Of a DNA stretch of 64,000 bases, positions 36,526 to 45,383 are shown piece after piece. The notes beneath the pieces were generated by a model. The model ran no database searches and was not told the origin of the DNA. It was given only the letters and a program-made list of their open reading frames with translations. Source of the DNA: Flavobacteriales bacterium (GTDB lineage: Bacteria > Bacteroidota > Bacteroidia > Flavobacteriales_D > Sanyastnellaceae); assembly GCA_947466425.1 (NCBI GenBank), contig CANIBZ010000009.1, forward strand, positions 1-64,000, read 5' to 3'. A program made the position numbers and the translations under genes. The stretch's first letter is position 1. Each line of letters starts with the position of its first letter.

Positions 36526-37566
36526 ATGAATGCCAAGAACAACGCACAACTTCAATATAAAAATCGATTAAGAGATCGTCAAGCTTCTTTTCAATCGGAG
36601 GAGTTGGTTCGCGGAATATTAGCACACGACCGTTTGGCGTTGGCATCTGCCTTAACGCTTTTAGAAAGCAACAGGGCAGAGCACATGTTGCTCATGGACG
36701 AAGTCATTGAAAAGATTCTTCCCTTCTCAGGAAACTCTTTGCGCATTGGAATTACCGGAGTTCCGGGAGTAGGAAAGTCGACCTTCATTGAAGCGCTAGC
36801 GCGCGAAGTTTTTCAAAATGAAGAAAATAAATTAGCCGTCCTCTCCATTGACCCTTCGAGTCCCATTTCCAAAGGAAGCATTCTCGGCGACAAAACCCGC
36901 ATGAACGAATTGTCGTTACATCCGAATGCTTATGTTCGTCCCTCACCTTCAAGTTCACACCTCGGCGGCGTGAACAGAAGCACACGTGAGAGTATCTTAC
37001 TTTGCGAAGCTGCAGGATATAACATTGTGTTGGTTGAAACGGTAGGAGTGGGGCAAAGCGAAACTGCCGTGCATGCCATGACCGATTTCTTTTTGTTGCT
37101 CATGTTGGCTGGCGCTGGAGATCAGCTGCAAGGGATCAAGCGCGGCATTATGGAATTGACAGACGCCATGGTTATTACCAAGGCCGATGGTGGAAATGAA
37201 CTGAAAGCTGAACGGGCAAAAGGAGAATACACTTCGGCTTTGCATTTATTTCCGCAACGCGAAAACAATTGGATGCCGCAAGTCTTTACAACGTCCTCTT
37301 TAGAAGCAAAGGGTATTGATGTCGTGTGGAAGGAAATAGATAAATTCAATCGTTGGAGTATTTCAAACGGATGGAAGGAAGAGAATCGGAAACGTCAATT
37401 GATAAGCAGTTTCGAGGAGCAAATACAGAATGTCCTTTTGCATCAGCTTCAGAACAAACCGAACTTCAAAGAGAAATATGAATCGACCTTGAATCGCGTG
37501 GTTTTGAAAGAATTGTCTGCGCATCGTGCAGCTGAAAGTTTTATTGCTTTGTTCTTCACGGCATGA
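36526..37566 (+). CDS. meaB: Methylmalonyl-CoA mutase-associated GTPase MeaB
   Basis: MeaB is a G3E GTPase that protects and reloads adenosylcobalamin in methylmalonyl-CoA mutase. Seen: P-loop GITGVPGVGKST near residue 73, SIDPSSPISKGSILGDKTRM near 105, RPSPSSSHLGGV near 138, ETVGVGQSE near 168, and the base-recognition VITKADG near 207. The C-terminal helical part fits the dimerisation arm. ATG 36526 was preferred to GTG 36520. The mutase itself is not in the window. A small membrane protein gene follows after 13 nt. Confidence 0.94.
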   Translation: MNAKNNAQLQYKNRLRDRQASFQSEELVRGILAHDRLALASALTLLESNRAEHMLLMDEVIEKILPFSGNSLRIGITGVPGVGKSTFIEALAREVFQNEENKLAVLSIDPSSPISKGSILGDKTRMNELSLHPNAYVRPSPSSSHLGGVNRSTRESILLCEAAGYNIVLVETVGVGQSETAVHAMTDFFLLLMLAGAGDQLQGIKRGIMELTDAMVITKADGGNELKAERAKGEYTSALHLFPQRENNWMPQVFTTSSLEAKGIDVVWKEIDKFNRWSISNGWKEENRKRQLISSFEEQIQNVLLHQLQNKPNFKEKYESTLNRVVLKELSAHRAAESFIALFFTA

Positions 37567-37579
37567 TTAATTTAGCCGC

Positions 37580-37912
37580 ATGAACGATATTCCTGGTAAA
37601 GTATTAATTCCATTTGCATTTCTCGCTTGCACGTTGTTCAATGTGTACTTTTATTTATCGAAATTTCTGAGTGAATCAAACACATTTTGGTTAAATGCAT
37701 ACGCTGAAATACGCGCGCATTGGGCGTTATTTATGTTCTTGAATTTCTTGGGCGTAGCCTCAGTGGCCGTGGATCACATTGTGAAATACGACAAAATCAA
37801 GAAGCCAAAGCGTACCATTCTTAGTTTATACGTAGTGGTTTTGTTGGTGGCTTTCTTCACCCAGATTTTATGGGGAATGTTGGAAATCTACATCACCGGA
37901 GAAATAAACTAA
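37580..37912 (+). CDS. Small membrane protein, function unknown
   Basis: The 110-aa product has three likely membrane helices: residues 8-26 (VLIPFAFLACTLFNVYFYL), 48-65 (WALFMFLNFLGVASVAV) and 82-104 (LSLYVVVLLVAFFTQILWG). The loop KYDKIKKPKR is strongly basic and so probably cytoplasmic. I do not recognise the family. It lies 13 nt after meaB and its end overlaps the convergent 104-aa gene by 4 nt. Confidence 0.7.
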   Translation: MNDIPGKVLIPFAFLACTLFNVYFYLSKFLSESNTFWLNAYAEIRAHWALFMFLNFLGVASVAVDHIVKYDKIKKPKRTILSLYVVVLLVAFFTQILWGMLEIYITGEIN

Positions 37913-38223
37913 CTGTATTTCTTTCGCAAGTCTATTTTTAGTTGCATCCGCTCAAGAGCAAGTTCGAGTAATTGCGCTGCGGCTTCCGCAGGAACATGCG
38001 ATGTTACTTTATTTGCAATGGTGCTTTCAGTAATGTCAGCGGTGTAGAGAAATCTTCTCAAATTCGTGGGAGCAGATTTCAATTGGACTTGAAAAAAGTT
38101 GAAGAGATAATCATATCCAATTTCAAATCCTGGAGCGTCATTCATCTGAAATCCCGCCAGCGTCAAGTCTTTCAGCATCTGCCGAAAAACATCTTCAGTT
38201 ATTTGTTTCGAAGGAAGATTCAC
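37909..38223 (-). CDS. Conserved-looking small protein, function unknown
   Basis: This 104-aa soluble protein has no signal or membrane segment. The sequence alternates helices and strands (EDVFRQMLKDLTLAGFQMND, FEIGYDYLFNFFQVQLKSA, AAAQLLELALERMQL). It overlaps the prenyl synthase gene by 4 nt, so it is translated in the same operon. I do not recognise a family. Confidence 0.65.
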   Translation of the reverse strand: MNLPSKQITEDVFRQMLKDLTLAGFQMNDAPGFEIGYDYLFNFFQVQLKSAPTNLRRFLYTADITESTIANKVTSHVPAEAAAQLLELALERMQLKIDLRKKYS

Positions 38224-39188
38224 GATTCGCGCTCAAGCAGGAAAGAAGCGAGATTGCGCAAGGCCATTTTCTTGTCATCGGAAACAGAGATAGCGTTAAG
38301 ATGATCAAGTGCACTCTCGTAAAACGCTTCGCTCTTTGCTAAGGTCATTGCGTCTGCCTTTGACTTAGAAAATAAGTGAAGGGTAGAAGTGATTTTCGCA
38401 TTGGGGTCATCTGAATTTCCGTGAAGCGATTTCAATTCTGCTGGAATGCTTTCGTCTTCATGATTGGCAGTGTGCAAATACAAATACGTTTTCTTGTCGG
38501 ATATAATATCTCCGCCTACCTGCTTTCCAAATTTTTCTGGATCTCCGTATGCATCCAAATAATCGTCGCGAAGTTGGAACGAAAGTCCAAGGTGCTCTCC
38601 GAACAATCGTAAATGTTCTTGATCTTCTTTCGAAGCGTTAGCCGCAATGGCGCCTAGACGAAGGGCACAACCCAACAATACAGCGGTCTTCAATCGAATC
38701 ATTTCAAGATATTCATCTAAACTAACATCTTCACGCTTTTCAAAGTCCATGTCCATCTGCTGTCCAACACAAACTTCCCAAGCCGTCTGATTGAAGCAAC
38801 GAAACAATTCAACAAATTTATCTTCCTGATTCTTCAGTAATAAATCGTACGATAAGATCATCATCCCGTCTCCGCTTAACACAGCTGCATTGACATTCCA
38901 TTTTTCATGAACCGTTTGCTTTCCTCGTCGAAGCGGGGCATTGTCCATAATATCGTCGTGCATGAGCGAGAAGTTGTGAAAGACTTCCACAGCAAGGGCC
39001 TGCGATATGACTTGTTCAGGATTTCCATTAAACAATTCATGTCCCAAAAGGGTAAGAACCGGACGAATGCGTTTTCCACCTAAAGACAATAAATAGCGAA
39101 TGGGTTCAACCAGGTTTTTAGACTCTTGAGGAATCTCCCAATTTGCTAGTGATTTTTCAATGGATTGAATGTGATGTTCGAAGTTCAT
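38220..39188 (-). CDS. Polyprenyl diphosphate synthase
   Basis: This trans-prenyltransferase builds linear isoprenoid diphosphates from IPP. Seen: GGKRIRPVLTLLG near residue 36, the first Asp-rich motif LMHDDIMDNAPLRRG near 75, GQQMDMDFE near 141, and the second motif LRDDYLDAYGD near 202, followed by GGDIISDKKTYLYL. The chain-length-setting residues before the first motif (FHNFSL) suggest a medium-length product such as GGPP, but this is weak. It is 322 aa and cytoplasmic. A short uncharacterised gene overlaps downstream. Confidence 0.9.
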   Translation of the reverse strand: MNFEHHIQSIEKSLANWEIPQESKNLVEPIRYLLSLGGKRIRPVLTLLGHELFNGNPEQVISQALAVEVFHNFSLMHDDIMDNAPLRRGKQTVHEKWNVNAAVLSGDGMMILSYDLLLKNQEDKFVELFRCFNQTAWEVCVGQQMDMDFEKREDVSLDEYLEMIRLKTAVLLGCALRLGAIAANASKEDQEHLRLFGEHLGLSFQLRDDYLDAYGDPEKFGKQVGGDIISDKKTYLYLHTANHEDESIPAELKSLHGNSDDPNAKITSTLHLFSKSKADAMTLAKSEAFYESALDHLNAISVSDDKKMALRNLASFLLERES

Positions 39189-39307
39189 AGTGCAAAAGAC
39201 AATTGTTGTCCTGTTTTGTTTAAAATGGCTTAGAGTTCAAAGATAAGCCTACTATTTTTTTGTTGGTTGGTATGCTTCTTAATTATCTTGTCGAAAATTT
39301 TTATTGC

Positions 39308-42300
39308 ATGAGGAAACTATACACTACGTTGTTTTTATTTTCAGCATTCCTTGGATTGAATGCGCAACAAAAACAGCAAACGATTCTGTTGAATCCAGAT
39401 ATTATTCAAGTTGAATATTTGGGAGAAACTGTTGCGCTTCGCGACTTTGTTGCTGATCCGAACTTTCCAAATGAGGTAACAAAAATTGCTAAGCCAGGCT
39501 ATAACCCAAGAAAAAATTGGAAGCTCTATCCAGAGATTAATCCAGATGCTTTACCGAAAGGAATGGACCCAGCGTTGCAAACGGAATATCCACATCCGGC
39601 AACAGACGATCGTGGTTTAACACAAAGCTTCAACGGGATAGGTAACACAAACGTTGACCCTGCCGATCCAACGATAGATGTAGGACCGAACCACGTGATT
39701 CAAATGATCAACGGATCTTCTGGATCTTATTTCAAAATTTGGAATAAGTCTGGAGTTCAACTTCAGGCACAACAGTATTTCGATACCTTCTTTGGTCAGC
39801 CTGCTGGAGCTGGAGACCCGATTGTGGTATACGACGGATTGGCCAATCGTTGGTTAATGAGTGAGTTCACCACCACGGGAAACAAATTTTCAATTGCTGT
39901 TTCTTCAACAGCAGATCCAATGGGCACGTGGTACAAATACACATTTACTGCGCCTCAGTTCCCTGACTATCCTAAATATTCAGTTTGGAACAATGCCTAT
40001 ATTATTACTTCGAACGAAAGCAGTCCTGCTATTTATGCAATCGATCGCATCACCATGCTTGCAGGTGGTACATCAACAACAGCGCAACGCTTCACGTTAT
40101 CTTCTTTTGGTACCATTGGTTTTCAAGCGGCAACTCCTGTTAATTGCGATGGTAATACAGCCCCTCCAACAGGAACTCCGGCATATGTAATGCGCATGCG
40201 CGATGACTCTTGGGGTGCAACCTCAGATGCGCTTGAAATGTGGGCATTCAACATTAACTGGACAACTCCAGCAAGCACATCACTTACTCAAGTTGCGACA
40301 TTGCCTATTGCAGCATACAATTCTTCTTTGTGCGGATATACCGCATTTGCCTGTATTCCTCAGCAAGGTTCTACAACCACGTTGGATCCTCTTCGCGAAG
40401 TGTTAATGAACCGCATTCACTACCGTAATTTCGGCACCTATGAAAGTATTGTTTGTTGTCACTCTGCCGACGTAGACGGAAACGACAAAGCGGGTATTCG
40501 TTGGTATGAATTGCGCAGAACCGGCGGAACAGCGGGCACATGGTCTATCTATCAACAAGCAACTTATTCACCGGATGCAAATCACCGCTGGATGCCATCT
40601 ATTGGAATCTCTGCTACAGGAAACATAGGTTTAGCTTATAACGTTTCAAGTTCTTCGATGTACCCATCTTTGCGCTACACCGGACGTCGCTCTTGCGATC
40701 CTTTGAATACCATGACCGAACCGGAAACTGTGATTGTAGCAGGTACTGCTGCTAACGCGAGCAATCGTTACGGTGACTATAGCGCCATGGGAACGGATCC
40801 CACAGATGGAGAAACTTTTTGGTTCACAGGAATGTACAATCCTGCTGCTGCTTGGTCTACACGTGTTGCTGCATTTTCAATTCCGGGTTGTGCTGCAACA
40901 GTTCAATTCGCAAGCAATACCTCTTCGGTAAACGAAAGCAGTGCAAACGTGAATAATAACTGTTTAGATTATGTTGTTGTAAATATTCCAATATCAATTG
41001 GAGTTGCTCCAACGCAAACGACAACAGCAACTGTAAACATAACCGGAGGAACTGCTACCAATAACGTTGACTATGTTGTGGTAACTCCGTTGGTAACTTT
41101 CAACTCAACAACGACAACAGGTAACATCGTAATTAATGTATACAATGATGATTATGTTGAAGGAAACGAGACAATCACTTTAGGCTACACATTAAATGCA
41201 AACGGAGGAAACGCACAGGCAGGAACATTGAATCAAACAGTTACTGTTACAATCAATGACGATGACGTAGCGCCTTCAGGAGTAACCGTTCCAACAACGG
41301 TATTCACGCAAAACTTCAACGCAGGTTTAGCTCCTTTCACAACTGTAAATCCATCTGGAAACACGCCTTGGCAAGTTGGATTAGCTGCTGCTGCAACGAC
41401 AACGGCCTACACCGTTCCAACAACGAATACAACACAGTTCGCTTGGATTAACGACGATGCTTGTAACTGCACGCAAGCAAACGTTGATTTGAAATCGGCA
41501 GTATTCAGCTTAGTTGGATACACCGGGGCTTCATTGACCTTCGATGCCTTTTTCTTAGGAAATACCTATCAAACATTTACAGAATCTGCAAAGGTTAAAA
41601 TCTCTACTAACGGAGGAACCACCTTTACAAATATTTACACCATTCCAGGTAATACGGCTTGGGCTCCTTACACAGTAGATCTAACGCCATACATAGGAAA
41701 TGCAAACTTGATGCTTGCGTTTAACTACGCCGATGGCGGTGGATGGTTGTACGGATGTTCAATTGACAACGTAGTTGTAACCGGACAAGCGGCAGCAGGA
41801 ATTCAAACGGCAGTGAATACTGCAGCTCCAGATCAGGCATACCTTGGTCCAAACGGAACGGTTTATTTTTCTGATCCAACATCTTCGAAGATAATGATGA
41901 AGATTCAAAACAATTCTTCATTCGATTACGGTTGTGTAGATGTCATGGTAGATCGTCAGGGAACTACTCCAACAACAGCCGCCTTCACAACGAACAATGC
42001 ACCGGACTTCTTAATGTCGAAGACATTCAAAGTTGTTCCGACAAACAATTCACCAACTGGAAACTATACGATTACCCTTTACTACAAAGAGAATGAAGTT
42101 GCTGCTTGGGAAACCGCAACAGGTAACAGTCGCAATAACATTGAAATGATTAAGGTAAACGGAAACACAAGTGCAATCTCAGCTGTGACTCCGGCTAACT
42201 TCGGAACATTCACTATTGTTGATATGCCAGTAACACTTGGAGCCTTCGGGACCGATGTGACCTTTACTTCAACCTACACAACAGGATTCTCTGGATTCGG

Positions 42301-43606
42301 TATGGGGATTTACAATTCTGCGCCAGTTGCACCAGTTGCGAGCTTTACCGCTCCGACTTCAGCTTGTGTGAACACAACGGTAACATTCACCAACACTTCC
42401 ACAGGAACTCCAACTACTTACTTGTGGAACTTCGGTGATGGTCAAACTTCAACACTTGCAAATCCTACCCACACATATTACGGACCTCCAGGAGTATACA
42501 TTGTAACACTTACGGTGACCAATGCAGCGGGAACTAATACCACAACTTCAGGCATATCGGTACTACCTTCTGTTACGTACTATGCAGATGCAGATGGAGA
42601 TGGGTATGGAAGTGCGAGTCCAACACAAGTTGGATGCACACCTCCTACAGGATATGTTGCAAACAATACAGATTGTAATGATGCTGTTGCAGCGATTAAT
42701 CCAGCAGCTGTTGAAGTTTGTAACGCGGCCGATGAAAACTGTAATGGACTAATCGATGAAGGAATTGCTGTAACCACTTATTACGCAGATGTAGACGGAG
42801 ATGGATTTGGAAATCCGAATGCTTCTTTAAGCAACTGTGCACAGCCGGTGGGATATATAACAAACAACACAGACTGCGCGGACAACGCAGCTGCTGTGAA
42901 TCCGAATGCGATTGAATTGTGTAACAACAACATCGATGATAACTGTAATGGTCTTGTAGACGATGCGAATGCAGTAACCAGCCAACAAAACATTTCGTTG
43001 TGTCAAGGTGAATTTATTACGGTTGGAAACAACACGTACAATACCGCAGGTGTATTCACAGATGTATTGGCTTCGGCGAATGGATGTGACAGCACTGTGA
43101 CTACCATAATTAATGTCATTCAATATCCAATTGTTTCGTTAACCTCTTCAGCAGATACGCTTTGTTCGAACTTCTTAGATATTGGACAATTAACAGGAAC
43201 ACCAGCAGGTGGTGTGTTCGGAGCACCTGCAACTTCAACAGGGGCAGTTAATGCTGCAACCGTTGGAAATGGTGTTTACGATATCACCTACACCTATGAC
43301 GTAAACGGTTGCGCAACAACCTCTACGGTTACTGTGGTTGTAGATATTTGCGGTGGAGTAGAAGAGAATGCTTTGTCTATGGTTGTGGCGTATCCTTCTC
43401 CCGCAAACGAAAACATCTCGTTCAAAGGACTTGAGCTAGGTGCCCCTATTCAGTTGTTCGACGCTACAGGAAAACTCGTTTACAGTTCGAAAGTAAACAG
43501 AGAGGTGGTAACGCTTAACGTGAAAAATTACGCGGAAGGCGTTTACACATTGAAATCTGAGAAGGCTGGAAAAGTTGGAAGCATAAGCTTCTTAGTGAAA
43601 CACTAA
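39308..43606 (+). CDS. Giant T9SS-secreted protein with adhesin, PKD and MopE-like repeats
   Basis: From ATG 39308 (signal peptide MRKLYTTLFLFSAFLGLNAQ) the chain has about 1432 aa. Approximate order: residues 90-530 a beta-propeller-like domain; 535-650 a Calx-beta-like domain (TINDDD near its end); 655-855 a cleaved-adhesin-type jelly roll; about 1005-1085 a PKD domain (LWNFGDGQTS); about 1090-1220 two MopE-type calcium/metal-motif repeats (YYADADGDGYG, DENCNGLIDEG; YYADVDGDGFG, DDNCNGLVDDA); a short Ig-like unit; and a type A sorting domain (VVAYPSPANENISF). It is probably a surface adhesin. The earlier start at 39260 gives no signal peptide. Confidence 0.88.
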   Translation: MRKLYTTLFLFSAFLGLNAQQKQQTILLNPDIIQVEYLGETVALRDFVADPNFPNEVTKIAKPGYNPRKNWKLYPEINPDALPKGMDPALQTEYPHPATDDRGLTQSFNGIGNTNVDPADPTIDVGPNHVIQMINGSSGSYFKIWNKSGVQLQAQQYFDTFFGQPAGAGDPIVVYDGLANRWLMSEFTTTGNKFSIAVSSTADPMGTWYKYTFTAPQFPDYPKYSVWNNAYIITSNESSPAIYAIDRITMLAGGTSTTAQRFTLSSFGTIGFQAATPVNCDGNTAPPTGTPAYVMRMRDDSWGATSDALEMWAFNINWTTPASTSLTQVATLPIAAYNSSLCGYTAFACIPQQGSTTTLDPLREVLMNRIHYRNFGTYESIVCCHSADVDGNDKAGIRWYELRRTGGTAGTWSIYQQATYSPDANHRWMPSIGISATGNIGLAYNVSSSSMYPSLRYTGRRSCDPLNTMTEPETVIVAGTAANASNRYGDYSAMGTDPTDGETFWFTGMYNPAAAWSTRVAAFSIPGCAATVQFASNTSSVNESSANVNNNCLDYVVVNIPISIGVAPTQTTTATVNITGGTATNNVDYVVVTPLVTFNSTTTTGNIVINVYNDDYVEGNETITLGYTLNANGGNAQAGTLNQTVTVTINDDDVAPSGVTVPTTVFTQNFNAGLAPFTTVNPSGNTPWQVGLAAAATTTAYTVPTTNTTQFAWINDDACNCTQANVDLKSAVFSLVGYTGASLTFDAFFLGNTYQTFTESAKVKISTNGGTTFTNIYTIPGNTAWAPYTVDLTPYIGNANLMLAFNYADGGGWLYGCSIDNVVVTGQAAAGIQTAVNTAAPDQAYLGPNGTVYFSDPTSSKIMMKIQNNSSFDYGCVDVMVDRQGTTPTTAAFTTNNAPDFLMSKTFKVVPTNNSPTGNYTITLYYKENEVAAWETATGNSRNNIEMIKVNGNTSAISAVTPANFGTFTIVDMPVTLGAFGTDVTFTSTYTTGFSGFGMGIYNSAPVAPVASFTAPTSACVNTTVTFTNTSTGTPTTYLWNFGDGQTSTLANPTHTYYGPPGVYIVTLTVTNAAGTNTTTSGISVLPSVTYYADADGDGYGSASPTQVGCTPPTGYVANNTDCNDAVAAINPAAVEVCNAADENCNGLIDEGIAVTTYYADVDGDGFGNPNASLSNCAQPVGYITNNTDCADNAAAVNPNAIELCNNNIDDNCNGLVDDANAVTSQQNISLCQGEFITVGNNTYNTAGVFTDVLASANGCDSTVTTIINVIQYPIVSLTSSADTLCSNFLDIGQLTGTPAGGVFGAPATSTGAVNAATVGNGVYDITYTYDVNGCATTSTVTVVVDICGGVEENALSMVVAYPSPANENISFKGLELGAPIQLFDATGKLVYSSKVNREVVTLNVKNYAEGVYTLKSEKAGKVGSISFLVKH

Positions 43607-43612
43607 TATCGT

Positions 43613-44518
43613 TTATTGCCCCAGAGCAATAACAAGAGTTTGCAAATGCGTTGCAGTGGTCTGAATAGATTGTTGCAAGGCATTTGCTTCTTTCTGCTGA
43701 GCGTTAACTGCGGTTTCAGCATCGCTAACAATCTTCCAATCGCTGCTGCACGAATAAATTTTCGTCTTTCCTTGTGTACCTGTTTTAAATGCTGATACAG
43801 CCATTTGAAGATTCATTTTAATGCGACTGATTTGCGTGACATCGGTATTGATCTTTTGAAGATCATTGCTTAATTCTTTGCATAGCGCGGGTTTAGTCGT
43901 TGAGTATTTCGCAATCAATTCTGCAACTTGTTTTTGATATTGCGTTAGTTGATTTCCAACTTCCTTTTGATTTACGGTTAAATCTGAAATGGCTTTTTCG
44001 AATTGCGCTGTGTATTGGGCGACATCGCAAAGTTGAATCGCCGGAACAATACTCTTCGTTACAAACGCATTAAAAGCAGTTGCATTTTCTACAACAGCGT
44101 TTCCATCGTTTTGAATATTCTCAAGGGTAGATTTCAATGCGTCTTTAGCGTCTTTCACCTTCTCCCATTCAGGAGTGCCTGATTGAATTTTATCTTTTCC
44201 TTTTGTGTATTCTGTAAATTCATAGTAAATCACATTCACAGACTTTCGCTTTTCATCGATTGCTTTAATTTCTGTCACAATTGCTGATAGCATCTGATCT
44301 GCTTGAATAAATTCCGGCGATTTTTGATCACAATGAATTTCATGATATTCATTTACCATGGTCGATACTTGCTCATCAAGTTTTTTTGTTGCAATGTTTA
44401 CTTGTAACACTGTTGAATGCAGGCTTGAATCAACTTCTGAAGTAGTGTAGTATACAGAGCAGCTGGTAAGGGAAAGCGCAATGAGACTTGATGAAATAAG
44501 AGTCGATTTGAAATCCAT
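43613..44518 (-). CDS. Coiled-coil lipoprotein, function unknown
   Basis: Residues 1-20 form a lipoprotein signal ending in the lipobox ALSLTSC. The mature part is almost wholly helical with heptad-like Gln/Lys/Glu/Ala patterns (VSTMVNEYHEI, ISDLTVNQKEVGNQLTQYQK, ALQQSIQTTATHLQ), typical of a rod-like periplasmic or surface protein. It holds a few conserved-looking cysteines (HCDQ, QLCDV, ALCKE, YSCSS) that could make disulfides. I recognise no family. It is convergent with the giant secreted protein (6-nt gap) and divergent from the acyltransferase operon. Confidence 0.75.
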   Translation of the reverse strand: MDFKSTLISSSLIALSLTSCSVYYTTSEVDSSLHSTVLQVNIATKKLDEQVSTMVNEYHEIHCDQKSPEFIQADQMLSAIVTEIKAIDEKRKSVNVIYYEFTEYTKGKDKIQSGTPEWEKVKDAKDALKSTLENIQNDGNAVVENATAFNAFVTKSIVPAIQLCDVAQYTAQFEKAISDLTVNQKEVGNQLTQYQKQVAELIAKYSTTKPALCKELSNDLQKINTDVTQISRIKMNLQMAVSAFKTGTQGKTKIYSCSSDWKIVSDAETAVNAQQKEANALQQSIQTTATHLQTLVIALGQ

Positions 44519-44548
44519 GATGAGAAATTTATTTGGTGAAAGTATGAA

Positions 44549-44580
44549 AAAAGCATATGCTTTTGGGGTGCAAATGCTTT
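44549..44580. promoter_or_regulatory. 16-bp perfect palindrome plus repeated half-site, operator candidate
   Basis: AAAAGCATATGCTTTT (44549-44564) is a perfect palindrome, and its half-site ATGCTTT recurs at 44574-44580, 17 bp on. It lies in the 109-bp gap between the divergent lipoprotein and acyltransferase genes, so it may bind a dimeric repressor. Confidence 0.4.
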
Positions 44581-44627
44581 AAATATCCTTACTTTTATTA
44601 ATATTCAAAATCTAGGCATTACCTCCT

Positions 44628-45374
44628 ATGTTAAAAAAAGTATTCAATGTATTCAAGGTTGTAATTGCCTTTATATTCATTATCTTATTCGGAACAATAG
44701 GATCGGCTTTAAGGATAGCATCATTTGGATTACTCACGAATTTCAATCGTTCTTTGTTAATTCCGGTATTTTGTAAGCTAACGCTTGGTGTAATGGGAAT
44801 CAAAGTGGATAATCGCGTTCAACAGCCGAAACTAGCTCAACCGTATTTCTTTACATTCAACCACAATTCGTATTTAGATGGATTTGTTTTAATGAGTTTA
44901 GGTCTAAAGAATTTGAGAATTATAATGAGCGAAAAGATGCTGGTTTTTCTCCCTGTTGTATTAATTACATTTTCTATTGGATTGCTCTATATCCCTCAAA
45001 AGAAAAACAATCGTCGTCGCATGAATTCTTTTTTCAATTTTGAAAAAAGAATTAAAGAAGAACGCGTAAGTGTTATGGGCTCCTCTGAAGGAGTGCATCA
45101 ATACGGAGAGCGTATAGCCCCATTCAATCGAGGAGTTTATCACATGGCTTTAAATTGTGAAATACCCGTTTTTGCGTTATTCATATACACTCCCGTCGAG
45201 TCAAATCCTTACGCGAATTTCCGTCCGTTTAAAAGAGGAACTGTAGTCATTGAGACGTTGGGAATTATTCCAACAAAGGATTGGAAGTTAGAGAACCTCG
45301 ACAATCATATCGACGATGTGCGCAAACTTTATGTGAAGCGCTTCAACGAATATTACAACATGAACACGATTTAA
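44628..45374 (+). CDS. PlsC-like membrane acyltransferase
   Basis: One membrane helix lies at residues 8-30. The acyltransferase motif HX4D is present as FNHNSYLDGFV near residue 82, followed by an equivalent of the GxEG block in MGSSEGVHQYG near 150 and PVFALFIYTPVESNPY near 178. PlsC-type enzymes move acyl chains from acyl-CoA or acyl-ACP to glycerol-3-phosphate-type or other lipid acceptors. The second block is atypical (SSEG for FPEG), so the acceptor may differ. It is first in a tight group with a class III aminotransferase and an SDR (9-nt gap, then 4-nt overlap). Confidence 0.82.
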   Translation: MLKKVFNVFKVVIAFIFIILFGTIGSALRIASFGLLTNFNRSLLIPVFCKLTLGVMGIKVDNRVQQPKLAQPYFFTFNHNSYLDGFVLMSLGLKNLRIIMSEKMLVFLPVVLITFSIGLLYIPQKKNNRRRMNSFFNFEKRIKEERVSVMGSSEGVHQYGERIAPFNRGVYHMALNCEIPVFALFIYTPVESNPYANFRPFKRGTVVIETLGIIPTKDWKLENLDNHIDDVRKLYVKRFNEYYNMNTI

Positions 45375-45383
45375 TTTTATTGA

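Noticed and set aside
42580-42993. Reading frames opposite the MopE repeats of the giant secreted gene
   Set aside because: They mirror the coding repeats of the real gene on the plus strand and have no start signals.
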